64,000 nucleotides of DNA from Parvularcula sp. Its GTDB lineage: Bacteria > Pseudomonadota > Alphaproteobacteria > Caulobacterales > Parvularculaceae. Location: contig PAIP01000062.1 of assembly GCA_002704915.1 (NCBI GenBank), forward strand, positions 62,001 to 126,000, read 5' to 3'. Position numbers and translations under genes: made by a program. The notes beneath the pieces are model-generated. The model did not search any database. It was given only the letters and a program-made list of their open reading frames with translations, and was not told the DNA's origin. Shown one piece after another: positions 1 through 7,454 of this stretch. Position 1 is the stretch's first letter; each line of letters starts with the position of its first letter.

Positions 1-652
1 CCGCAAGCGACAGGGCCGCCTCGACGCTCGCTACCGCCGGATCCGTTCGTTTTGCCTCCGGGATCATGGCGAGCGTGTCCCGCGCCTGATCCTTGTCGCC
101 AAGAGCGAGATGGCACCGCGCCAGCCCCGCAAGCGCCGCGACATTTTCCGGGTCTGTCTGCGCGGCCTGCGCAAACAGATGCGCCGCCGTCGTCACATCG
201 CCGCCCTCGAAAGCCGCCTCGCCGGCCGCGACATAATCCTGATCCGGCTGGCCCATGGCGCCAGCCGCGCCATCGGACTGGGGCAGGCGGTCAATAAAAT
301 TCTTGATCTCGCTTTCAGGCAACGCGCCCTGAAAGCCGTCCACGGGACGGCCCTGGAAAAACGCGTAAACGGTCGGAATTGACTGAATGCGCATCTGCGA
401 GGCCAGCATCTGGTTCTTGTCGATATCGATCTTGACGAGCTTGACCTTGCCCTTGGCCGCGCGCACAGCGCGTTCCAACAGGGGCCCAAGCTGTTTGCAC
501 GGCCCACACCAGTCAGCCCAGAAATCCACGATAACCGGCGTCGTCATGGAGGCGGCGAGCACATCCGCCTCAAATGTTTCGATCGTGGCGTCCTTGATCA
601 GATCCGCTTCCGCCGGGCCGCCGGGCGCGCCACCGCCAATGATCTCGCTCAT
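1..652 (-). CDS. Thioredoxin-TPR co-chaperone, CnoX/YbbN type (3' end outside window)
   Basis: The N-terminal ~120 residues form a thioredoxin fold with the active-site motif WCGPC (in DFWADWCGPCKQLGP) and the cis-proline segment SIPTVYAFFQG. A helical part with TPR-like spacing follows (AGEAAFEGGDVTTAAHLF..., then AALAGLARCHLALGDKDQA). This thioredoxin-plus-TPR layout is that of CnoX/YbbN, a cytosolic holdase that hands clients to GroEL or DnaK and can form mixed disulfides. Unlike E. coli YbbN (SXXC), both active-site Cys are present, so redox activity is plausible. The gene runs off the left edge, so the C-terminal TPR units are missing. It belongs to the chromosomal flank and is unrelated to the ICE. 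Confidence 0.9.
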   Translation of the reverse strand, partial: MSEIIGGGAPGGPAEADLIKDATIETFEADVLAASMTTPVIVDFWADWCGPCKQLGPLLERAVRAAKGKVKLVKIDIDKNQMLASQMRIQSIPTVYAFFQGRPVDGFQGALPESEIKNFIDRLPQSDGAAGAMGQPDQDYVAAGEAAFEGGDVTTAAHLFAQAAQTDPENVAALAGLARCHLALGDKDQARDTLAMIPEAKRTDPAVASVEAALSLA

Positions 653-724
653 GCCTCGTCTCCATCTCTTCTATCATTAAATGAGGGCGCGCGCGGCGAA
701 ACGCAACCGCCAAGGCGGGCCGTT

Positions 725-1303
725 TCACTCCTCAAATGGCGCGGAGAGATCGAGAATCTGCGGGGCGAAGCCGCAAGCCTCGACGAATTTGACGAGATCG
801 TCGGGCGCGACCGCAGTCGAGGCGGTGTTTTCCAGCGGGTGAAACCAGACAGGATCATGGGCGAGAAGCGCCCTGTCGAGGATGACCGAGGATAGCGCCC
901 GGGCGCTGTCATTGATGAGGGCAAAGGGCGTCACCGCCCCGGGAATGACCCCCATGGTCTCAGTCATCAGCTCCGGCTTGCCGAAGGAAAGGCGGCCTTT
1001 CGCCCCGAGCCGCTTGCCAAGCCCCACAAGATCGACCTTTGTTTCGCTCAGCGCCACGGCGAGATAGAGCGCGCCTTTCTTGTCTTTCAAAAAGAGGTTC
1101 TTCGAATGGCCGCCGGGCATGTCTTTCTTGAAGTCCCGGCCCTCCTCCACGGTGAAAATCGCCGGATGCTCGACAGTCTTATGCGCAATCCCGAGCCGGC
1201 CGAAAAAGGCGAACAATGCGTCCCGCGTCTTCGCCTCGGGCGAGGGCTGCGGCCCCTCGGCCGCCCTGTTTTCTGCGCCCTCTTTGCGCTCATCAAAGCT
1301 CAT
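725..1303 (-). CDS. YbaK/ProXp-ala-type aminoacyl-tRNA deacylase
   Basis: The 192-residue protein carries the YbaK/EbsC editing-domain fold. Recognisable segments are KTVEHPAIFTVEEGRDF near the N-terminus, GGHSKNLFLKDKKG in the middle, and GVIPGAVTPFALIND in the conserved glycine/proline loop. Members hydrolyse misacylated tRNA in trans (Ala-tRNA-Pro in the PrdX/ProXp-ala subgroup, which the K-NLFLKDKKG segment resembles). The start at 1303 is preceded by GGAGAG at a good distance; an upstream in-frame start at 1405 would add 34 low-complexity residues. Together with the thioredoxin gene this is the chromosomal side of the tRNA-Gly insertion site. Confidence 0.88.
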   Translation of the reverse strand: MSFDERKEGAENRAAEGPQPSPEAKTRDALFAFFGRLGIAHKTVEHPAIFTVEEGRDFKKDMPGGHSKNLFLKDKKGALYLAVALSETKVDLVGLGKRLGAKGRLSFGKPELMTETMGVIPGAVTPFALINDSARALSSVILDRALLAHDPVWFHPLENTASTAVAPDDLVKFVEACGFAPQILDLSAPFEE

Positions 1304-1426
1304 TATCCGCTCTCCAATCGCCGCTTTCGCCCGGGTTCCCACCGCAGATTCATGCTTGCAATGCGCCCGGCCCTCGTGCATATAGCGGCCCCTGTCGCGG
1401 CTCAACAGGCCGAGGACAGGCGCCGA

Positions 1427-1501
1427 GCGGGCGTAGCTCAGGGGTAGAGCACAACCTTGCCAAGGTTGGGGTCGTGAGTTCGAATCTCATCGCCCGCTCC
1501 A
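1427..1501 (+). tRNA. tRNA-Gly (anticodon GCC)
   Basis: A full cloverleaf can be drawn. The acceptor stem GCGGGCG pairs with CGCCCGC. The anticodon stem CAACC/GGTTG holds loop TTGCCAA with anticodon GCC at 1459-1461. The T-arm contains the TTCGAAT loop, and the CCA end is encoded. Because a tyrosine integrase gene starts about 130 bp downstream, the 3' half of this tRNA is the likely integration target of the element to its right. Confidence 0.97.
1459..1501 (+). other. attL: Inferred attachment site (attL) in the 3' half of tRNA-Gly
   Basis: Tyrosine integrases encoded next to a tRNA usually recombine within its anticodon loop to 3' end, and regenerate the tRNA by duplicating that segment at the far side of the element. 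Here the integrase reads away from the tRNA into the element. No second copy of this 43-bp segment was noticed in the remaining window, so the site and its limits are inferred, not shown. Confidence 0.4.
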
Positions 1502-1628
1502 GATTTCTTTTTCTCCAAACCGATAAGCCGTTGAAAAGCAAGGAATTAATTGCTTTTCTTGCGCATTCGAATCTTTTTCGACTCAATTTTGGGCTAGAAT
1601 ATTGCCAGAATTTGGGCCATAAAATGCT

Positions 1629-3038
1629 ATGGCTCGACCTCTTGATGGTGATCGATACCTCCGCCAGCGGGCCGGATGGTACTATTACTACCGGCACATT
1701 CCGCGCCGGATTCAACCCTTCTATGAGGGTCAGACAATTCGCCTGGCGCTCGGCACGCAATCGCGCGACATCGCCCGGATGCGCAGGGACGAACTGGTCG
1801 AAGCCGATGATGCCTACTGGGCTCAACTCAAGCTTTCCGTTGACCTGGAAAAAGCCGGACAGACCATGGACACTGTTCATGCCCGCAAGCGTTACGAAAT
1901 CGCCAAGGCGCGCGCCATGGCGGCGGGTTATACCTATCGCCCGGTAGACCAGCTCGCTGATCCTTCTCAGATTGAGGACATCGTTCGACGGTTCCTGACT
2001 GTTGAACAGCAGACCGCATCGGATGGACGTCTGAACGAAGCTGTCGTTGACGCCGTCTTGGGGGGCGTCAGCGAACCAAAAACGACCGTTTCGGAAGCGA
2101 TGGACATTTACAAGGCCAAGATCGCGCTTGGCGAGTTGCGCAGTAAGTCGCCGGCTCAAAAGAAGCTCTGGCACGCCACAAAGGATCGGTCTCTTCGGTA
2201 TTTCGTCGAAGTGATTGGCGACGTGCCCATTGCGGACATCACGCGCGAACATGCCCAGACCTATTTCGACTGGTGGAACCAGCAGCTTTCGCCTGACGAT
2301 CCGGACGAGAAGCCCAAGAAGCCGAAGACCGCGGCGCGTCACTTCAGCGACATTCGTAAGCTCTACGCGGAATACTTCCGATATATGGGGGAAGAGGACC
2401 GCCAGAACCCGTTCCGCAATATGAATTTCAAGGGGAAGTCGCGGACAGTGATCCCGGCCTTTCCGGACAGCTGGGTGCGCGAGAAAATCCTGGTTCGGGG
2501 CGCCCTTGATGGCCTGACCGAAGAACTCCACCTCGTCACCTTCATGTTGATCGAGACGGGATGTCGGCCAAGCGAGATCATCAATCTGCGGCCAGAGGAC
2601 ATCGTTCTGAAGGCAAAAGTCCCCCACATCGCCATTCGGGCGCGGGACGACCGGGAGACCAAGACCGAGACCTCGATCCGGGAAATTCCGCTGGTCGGCG
2701 TCGCACTTGAGGCGGCCAGGCGTGCGCCGGACGGGTTTCCACGATATGTCGACAAGTCCAACTCCTTCTCGGCGGCGATGAGCGCGGCCTTCAGGCGGCG
2801 TGAACTTTTTCCGACGGCGGATCACGTCATTTACTCGTTCCGGCATTCCTTCGAGAAACGGATGCAGGAAGCAAACATCGACTACGCTCTGCGTTGCCTC
2901 CTGATGGGGCACAAACATGACCGCCCTAAATATGGTGATGGCGGGTCGCTGAGCTATCGGCGGGATGAGATGATGAAGATCGCGCACCCTGTGCCGAGGG
3001 ATTTGTTCGCGGATTTCGACGCGGTGCGCGCCGCTTGA
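1629..3038 (+). CDS. int: Tyrosine-type site-specific integrase of the ICE
   Basis: The 469-residue protein begins with a DUF6538-like segment (LRQRAGWYYYYRHIPRRI), followed by a core-binding helical domain. The C-terminal catalytic domain shows Arg I in ETGCRPSEIINL, the HxxR-type motif as YSFRHSFEKRM, the LMGHK segment, and a probable nucleophilic Tyr in RPKYGDGGSL. It should catalyse strand exchange between the element's attP and a chromosomal attB. Its position immediately 3' of tRNA-Gly, reading inward, is the classical arrangement for an ICE or genomic island. A 545-codon open frame on the opposite strand is a GC-rich shadow and is not annotated. Confidence 0.93.
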   Translation: MARPLDGDRYLRQRAGWYYYYRHIPRRIQPFYEGQTIRLALGTQSRDIARMRRDELVEADDAYWAQLKLSVDLEKAGQTMDTVHARKRYEIAKARAMAAGYTYRPVDQLADPSQIEDIVRRFLTVEQQTASDGRLNEAVVDAVLGGVSEPKTTVSEAMDIYKAKIALGELRSKSPAQKKLWHATKDRSLRYFVEVIGDVPIADITREHAQTYFDWWNQQLSPDDPDEKPKKPKTAARHFSDIRKLYAEYFRYMGEEDRQNPFRNMNFKGKSRTVIPAFPDSWVREKILVRGALDGLTEELHLVTFMLIETGCRPSEIINLRPEDIVLKAKVPHIAIRARDDRETKTETSIREIPLVGVALEAARRAPDGFPRYVDKSNSFSAAMSAAFRRRELFPTADHVIYSFRHSFEKRMQEANIDYALRCLLMGHKHDRPKYGDGGSLSYRRDEMMKIAHPVPRDLFADFDAVRAA

Positions 3039-3207
3039 CTGGAGCAGATAGTTTCTGTGCGCGGTCGATTTTTTCGCTCAGAGTCCGTCGGCGCTCGTAG
3101 TCCGCATCAAGAATTTCAAACAGCGGCAAAAACCTGTCGCCGAACTCAGTAACGATCCGCGCCGCGAGGGCGCGCGCACGTTCAAGGTCTTCCGTCGAAA
3201 CCGCCAT
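2926..3207 (-). CDS. Small hypothetical protein convergent with the integrase
   Basis: The 93-residue protein starts MAVSTEDLERARALAARIV and has a predicted helical N-terminal half (EFGDRFLPLFEILDADYERR) and a basic, Ser/His-rich tail (PVKRRAPRRNP). Its 3' part overlaps the 3' end of the integrase gene by about 113 bp, which weakens the case. The N-terminal half outside the overlap has amino-acid composition typical of a real protein. No family was recognised and the Shine-Dalgarno sequence is weak. It could be a small integrase-associated protein or a spurious frame. Confidence 0.45.
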   Translation of the reverse strand: MAVSTEDLERARALAARIVTEFGDRFLPLFEILDADYERRRTLSEKIDRAQKLSAPVKRRAPRRNPRTNPSAQGARSSSSHPADSSATRHHHI

Positions 3208-3471
3208 GATGGAAATGATCACGGGAAATCACCTGAGCCGCCACCTCGGAACCTCGTGAATGCGTCGGGCGATCGACATGACCTTACAAGGGTTCAGAAG
3301 ACCGCTTAGCGTGCGGCGATGCGCTCGATAATCGAAATTATTATCAATAAAAACAATTATTTAAGTGTGCTGATTAGAGAATTGGGGCACGTTTTGTGGC
3401 GTGATTTGGGGCGTGAAATTTTGCACTTTGACGAAAGACCTTGTGCCCGATTTTTGCTCTACGCCGGGATA

Positions 3472-4110
3472 TCAGCTGGCGGTTTTCGCGGCACGTGCTC
3501 GACCGTCGCGAACTGCTCTAGGCAGACTCTTACAACGATGAAGCATCGTTTCATCGATCCAATTTATAACCCAGTTCAGATGATGCGGATGCACATGCAT
3601 ATTGGCGACTTCTAGGGCAGCAAGCACCGCCTTCGACATCTCGTCGTGGCTGAGGGCATTCTCGACATGGCCATGGGCTAAGATATCCACCGTGCTGACG
3701 ACAGTGACTGGTTTGTAGCGTTCTCTGCATATACGCCGGGCCTTGCGTTCGTCGATGGCCGCCCAGGCTCCAGTGGCGTGCGCGCAAGCGATCGTGGCGG
3801 CTTCACCGTCACCAAGCGTGGAAATTGCAGAACCGGCGGTCAGAGCAATGAATTCACTTTGAGCGCCCGCCACGAGCTTGGCTTCGCTAACAATTCGTCG
3901 ATCTAACAAGTCGGCCAGATCCGTTGCATCTTGGTGACCATTTTGGGCACCATTCTCCAACTCTTTGATCACGGGCTTCGGAACAAGCACGTCGATAGGA
4001 AGTGCGGACAAGATGCGATCAGCATAGCCAGTCGCATTCAGGTTCACGACGACACTCGCATCAAGAAGCAGTTCTCGACACGCATCAGAAAGGGAGCTGA
4101 TTGACGCCAT
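3472..4110 (-). CDS. PIN-domain nuclease-like protein, last gene of the QueC-like/ImmA operon
   Basis: The 212-residue protein fits a PIN fold. It has LLLDASVVVNL (Asp17), PKPVIKELENG (Glu50), LGDGEAATI (Glu103) and AAIDERKARR (Asp120). These four acidic residues are in the order and spacing of the PIN metal site. PIN proteins are usually single-strand RNA or DNA endonucleases, common as toxins. The gene starts inside the end of the XRE/ImmA gene (26-bp overlap), so the two are translationally linked. In this context the protein may be the nuclease effector, and the metalloprotease/XRE protein its control element; that is inference. The C-terminal ~50 residues (His-rich HVHPHHLNWV) lie outside the core domain. 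Confidence 0.75.
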   Translation of the reverse strand: MASISSLSDACRELLLDASVVVNLNATGYADRILSALPIDVLVPKPVIKELENGAQNGHQDATDLADLLDRRIVSEAKLVAGAQSEFIALTAGSAISTLGDGEAATIACAHATGAWAAIDERKARRICRERYKPVTVVSTVDILAHGHVENALSHDEMSKAVLAALEVANMHVHPHHLNWVINWIDETMLHRCKSLPRAVRDGRARAAKTAS

Positions 4111-5260
4111 CCTGGCTATCCTCTCCTTCCATTCGAAGACGGCGAGCCTTGAAGCGATCGATCTTAAGAAGTTCCGCTATCTGACCCTCACTTAGAAGGT
4201 CGCGCTCCAGCGCTTGGGCAGCCAAGGTTTCCAATCGCACGGAGGTTGGCGTGAGGCGCTGCACTGTTGGAATGCTTTGCGTGACGGACGTACCCAATAC
4301 TTCTTCGGCTTGCGCGTCGGTGATCCCGCCATTGCGCCCAAACCAATCCCAAGTGCCTTCCGGCGCCAATCCGAGCGCTTCAAGTCGGCGAACGAGCGCC
4401 TCTCGAGAAACGCCGAAATAATGGGCCAGAATGATGACATGCCGACGGGTAAGTCGTTTACTGCCAGCGCGAATCTCAGAGAGCTTTCTCATCACAGTAT
4501 GCGGAGGCATCAAAAAAGCCGGCGAAAATGCGTGCGCGTAGCGCTCTTCCCGCGAATTATGCTGGAACCCTTCATGACACACATCGGGGTGCCGGCGCGC
4601 GCTTACGGTGTGGCCGAGTTCATGGATAATCGTTGCGACCTGGCGTTCATAGCGATGATTTGAATTTACGAGAATACAGGCGCCAACGTCGTCGTCGTAT
4701 GCAAACAGACCCGATACATGATTCCTCAACGGATGAGCGTAAATCCGTATGCCTAGATCTAGCTCAAGCAGCGAAAACACATTCCGAATGGGACCCTGGC
4801 CGAGGCCCATACGCTCTCGCAGCTCGCGCGCATCAGCTTCAGCTTGCTTGCGAACATCTCCAGGTAAGAGCGGACGCTCCGGCGGCAGGTTTGATGGTCG
4901 CTCAACCCCCAATAAGGTTTCGAGCTCCACCTCCGCCGTGACAAAATCATTCAGCAGTGAGATTGCCTCATCGACGCCAACTTCAACTTGGGCGCCGAGT
5001 TTTCGGAAGCGTGGAACGAGATCGACATGAACAGCTTCACGCCGCAGAACTTCATTCATCGTGACCCCATAAAGGTCGATCAAAGAAAGGAGTTCAGCGT
5101 CTCGTACGGGTCGGTCGCCTTTTTCGATGGCGACAAGCGTCGTTCGTGACAAATCGACCTCGCTCGCCGCTCCTGCTTGAGTGAGGCCCGCGTTCTCTCG
5201 GGCAAGGCGCAATCGTTTGCCGAGTTCGTCGCTGCTCAGATGATGTACGGAAAAGCTCAT
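4085..5260 (-). CDS. XRE-family HTH fused to ImmA/IrrE-type zinc metallopeptidase
   Basis: The 391-residue protein has an XRE-type helix-turn-helix at about residues 12-65 (RLARENAGLTQAGAASEVDLSRT). An ImmA/IrrE peptidase domain follows with HELGH at 213-217, the zinc-binding HExxH motif. The C-terminal third contains helical DNA- or client-binding-like segments. Family members such as ImmA and IrrE/PprI cleave repressors in response to DNA damage or phage. The start at 5260 overlaps the upstream QueC-like stop as ATGA, showing translational coupling; an in-frame ATG at 5275 is less likely. The XRE domain is a candidate repressor for the palindromic promoter ahead of the operon. Proteolytic substrate unknown. 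Confidence 0.88.
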   Translation of the reverse strand: MSFSVHHLSSDELGKRLRLARENAGLTQAGAASEVDLSRTTLVAIEKGDRPVRDAELLSLIDLYGVTMNEVLRREAVHVDLVPRFRKLGAQVEVGVDEAISLLNDFVTAEVELETLLGVERPSNLPPERPLLPGDVRKQAEADARELRERMGLGQGPIRNVFSLLELDLGIRIYAHPLRNHVSGLFAYDDDVGACILVNSNHRYERQVATIIHELGHTVSARRHPDVCHEGFQHNSREERYAHAFSPAFLMPPHTVMRKLSEIRAGSKRLTRRHVIILAHYFGVSREALVRRLEALGLAPEGTWDWFGRNGGITDAQAEEVLGTSVTQSIPTVQRLTPTSVRLETLAAQALERDLLSEGQIAELLKIDRFKARRLRMEGEDSQDGVNQLPF

Positions 5261-6627
5261 GCCGCTTGCGCCCAATCTCGAATGAAGGAGGATTTAGAAA
5301 GACTCTGAACGAATGAGCTCCACTCCTCAGCGTGGGCTTTGAGCAAGCGCACAATGCGCGCCGCAGCGTCTTCAAATGAAATCCCGAGAACATTCGCGAG
5401 TATCAATGCTTGCCGCGATATGAGGATGTCCCGATCGTCAGCGCGAGCTAACGCCGCCAGGTGATCCATATGCAGAACGCCAGCGACGGCATAATCGCGT
5501 TGGGCGTTGGCCCTGTTGGTATGGTCTTTGTGCGCACCTTCCCAGAAATCACTGGCTGATAAATTCTCCCAGATGTACATCGCGGGATCCTCCTGATACT
5601 TCGCGGCATGGAGGCTGGACCTGCGAAGCATGCATGCGGCACAGACGCCGCACTGTCGATGATCTCCATTCAGTGACGCGTGGCGGGCGTCTTTCCAGCA
5701 TGACCGGGTTTCTCGCCATATCTCGTCGCCATGCTTTAACGCTCTGCAGGCGGTCAGACTCTCTCCTTTGGTATTCCACAAAACCGGGTGATCGAAAGCG
5801 ATTCGAACGCCAAATAATGCCTCGAAGAAATCCGACATCAGAGACGTGTATTGCGGATGGGTCCGTCGGTCGAAATAGCTTTGTCCCAGATTGACCAGCA
5901 CGGGTCCAAGCGCACCTTGCCCGCTCTCAGGCACGATGATTCGTTTGGCACCAATGAGGTATGCGGCAATCCCGCTAAGCATCGCAAACTTAAACCCACG
6001 GGATCGACCAGAGGCTTCGCCATTGCCATTCTTGATTTTGGTCACCCTGAAAGGCACATTGGCAAATGGCTGACGCGGATCTCCAGATTTGACACGAGTG
6101 ATCTTGTTTGAACCCACTCGTACACGGATTAATTGGTCTTTGGTGGTCTCCTCAACAACTGCCGAAACTGCTCGAGAGTCCAGACCGTCGCTGAAAGGCA
6201 TGACTGCGTCAGCCTGCGCCGGGAAACCAAAGTGCCCTTGGACAGGCCCTAGTTGAGGCGCCGACGTTTTCGTGAATTGAAAGGTCCAGTTATCGCCCGT
6301 AAGCATTTTCAAGGCGCGCACGAGAGTCTCCTGCACGCGCCTGCTGCTCCAAAGCTGAGGATCATGCACAGGCACAGTGACTCTAAATTGCCGACCCCAA
6401 TCCATCGAGGCTCTCGCCCTTGAGTGATCGCATGCTTCTACTGCTGCCGCGACCAACATGGCGTCATAAATGATTGGACGCCAACCGTCGGTATAATAAG
6501 TCTGGAGACCGTCAGCGTCGAAGGTAATATGGCGACCGATAATGCAAGGGGTTGCGTTACCCAACACATTATCTTCAGGGTGCATGACTTGGACATCAAG
6601 CGCGCAGATATAAGGGGTCTTTCGCAT
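5257..6627 (-). CDS. QueC-like PP-loop ATPase (7-cyano-7-deazaguanine synthase family, QatC/Cap9-like)
   Basis: The 456-residue protein shows a PP-loop nucleotide-binding motif FSDGLDS at 145-151 and a QueC-type zinc site (Cys310 in RSCWKD, then CGVCAAC at 326-332). Canonical QueC is about 230 residues and makes preQ0. The double length, the long N-terminal domain (~140 residues) and the C-terminal helical domain match the enlarged QueC-like proteins of defence loci: QatC of QatABCD and Cap9 of type IV CBASS. There they are reported to attach a deazaguanine to a partner protein. No QatA ATPase, QatD or CD-NTase gene is present here. The gene starts on the last base of the upstream 196-residue gene and is ATGA-coupled to the protease gene. 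Confidence 0.85.
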   Translation of the reverse strand: MRKTPYICALDVQVMHPEDNVLGNATPCIIGRHITFDADGLQTYYTDGWRPIIYDAMLVAAAVEACDHSRARASMDWGRQFRVTVPVHDPQLWSSRRVQETLVRALKMLTGDNWTFQFTKTSAPQLGPVQGHFGFPAQADAVMPFSDGLDSRAVSAVVEETTKDQLIRVRVGSNKITRVKSGDPRQPFANVPFRVTKIKNGNGEASGRSRGFKFAMLSGIAAYLIGAKRIIVPESGQGALGPVLVNLGQSYFDRRTHPQYTSLMSDFFEALFGVRIAFDHPVLWNTKGESLTACRALKHGDEIWRETRSCWKDARHASLNGDHRQCGVCAACMLRRSSLHAAKYQEDPAMYIWENLSASDFWEGAHKDHTNRANAQRDYAVAGVLHMDHLAALARADDRDILISRQALILANVLGISFEDAAARIVRLLKAHAEEWSSFVQSLSKSSFIRDWAQAA

Positions 6628-7217
6628 CAGGCGATTACCGGTCCAGCATCAATGTCGCTGTCTTTCTGAAGTTTGGTAGATACGGCCTCTCCTCGCATCA
6701 GCTGGATCGCTTCAGCGCTGAATCCGCGAACACGTTCGGTCTGCAAGGTCGCGTCTAGATTTTGCCGCACACTGATGGCCTTCTCAGCACCTTTGGCCGT
6801 TGGCGTATCGCGGTAATAATGCTCTTCAACTGCGCGATTGTTAGCGCGCGCTTGATCGATTGCGGCGCGGTTAAGTCCATCCTGAAGCGCCTCTTCACCC
6901 GTCTTCCCTTCATGCAGCGCGACTTGCGTATGCTCGATGATAGAGTCCAGGAACCCGGTCGATCGACTGTCGCCGCGTATCGCCTCCAGCTCCGCGCTCG
7001 CTTGGTCCGACAACAGATTCCCCTGTTCTTGATCCAGGAGAACGGCACCAACCGCCTTGAGCGCACCTTTTCCAACATCGCGCTTTAGGTCGTCATGAAG
7101 CGCCGCACACATGGCGTCGGCGCGCTCTTCGAGCGTGAATGCATCTTTATGCGCACGCTCAGCAACGTCGCGCCAAGCTTTGCGCATATCAAGGCTTCTA
7201 TATGGGCCGTCGCTCAT
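6627..7217 (-). CDS. Uncharacterised 196-residue protein, first gene of the QueC-like/ImmA/PIN operon
   Basis: Not recognised as a named family. It begins MSDGPYRSLDMRKAWRDVAE and is strongly helical and charged throughout, with no signal peptide or membrane segment. It ends in an acidic, flexible tail (KDSDIDAGPVIA). The N-terminal block looks like a conserved recognition segment, while the middle (NRAAIDQARANNRAVEEHYY) could form a coiled coil. It is the promoter-proximal gene (GGAG 7 bases before the ATG) and its stop overlaps the QueC-like start. By analogy with QatB and CD-NTase, which are partners of QueC-like enzymes, it is the best candidate for a protein modified by the downstream enzyme. 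This is inference only. Confidence 0.8.
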   Translation of the reverse strand: MSDGPYRSLDMRKAWRDVAERAHKDAFTLEERADAMCAALHDDLKRDVGKGALKAVGAVLLDQEQGNLLSDQASAELEAIRGDSRSTGFLDSIIEHTQVALHEGKTGEEALQDGLNRAAIDQARANNRAVEEHYYRDTPTAKGAEKAISVRQNLDATLQTERVRGFSAEAIQLMRGEAVSTKLQKDSDIDAGPVIA

Positions 7218-7227
7218 AGGCTGTCTC

Positions 7228-7266
7228 CAATGTCAAAAATATACTATAAAATCCTGACAATGTCAA
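7228..7266 (-). promoter_or_regulatory. Sigma70-type promoter with overlapping operator for the QueC-like operon
   Basis: On the minus strand TTGACA (7266-7261) is followed after exactly 17 bases by TATATT (7243-7238). The -35 box lies inside a perfect palindrome, TGACA-A-TGTCA (7255-7265). The 9-mer CAATGTCAA (plus strand) occurs twice, at 7228-7236 and 7258-7266, flanking the core promoter. This suggests repression by a dimeric HTH protein, most simply the XRE domain encoded in the same operon. Confidence 0.7.
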
Positions 7267-7454
7267 TTCGCTGTCCACGTAAGTGTGGTGCGCACGTAAA
7301 AGTGCAATAAAAGCAATACTACACAGTGCTTTAGGCCAAACTGATCGCATTGCGTCTGGGCGCTCGCAGCAATCCAGTTGCTCGCGTTGGGGAAGCACAG
7401 AATTGCGGGAATACATGTGAGAATCGTACTATATTCTCTATCAATGGAGCTGTG

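Noticed and set aside
1350-2987. 545-codon open frame antisense to the integrase gene
   Set aside because: It covers the tRNA and the integrase, has no recognisable domain, and is explained by GC-rich third positions of the integrase gene.
3472-7217. QatABCD or type IV CBASS assignment for the QueC-like operon
   Set aside because: The QatA-type ATPase, QatD nuclease and any CD-NTase or Cap10-like gene are missing; only the QueC-like component is shared.
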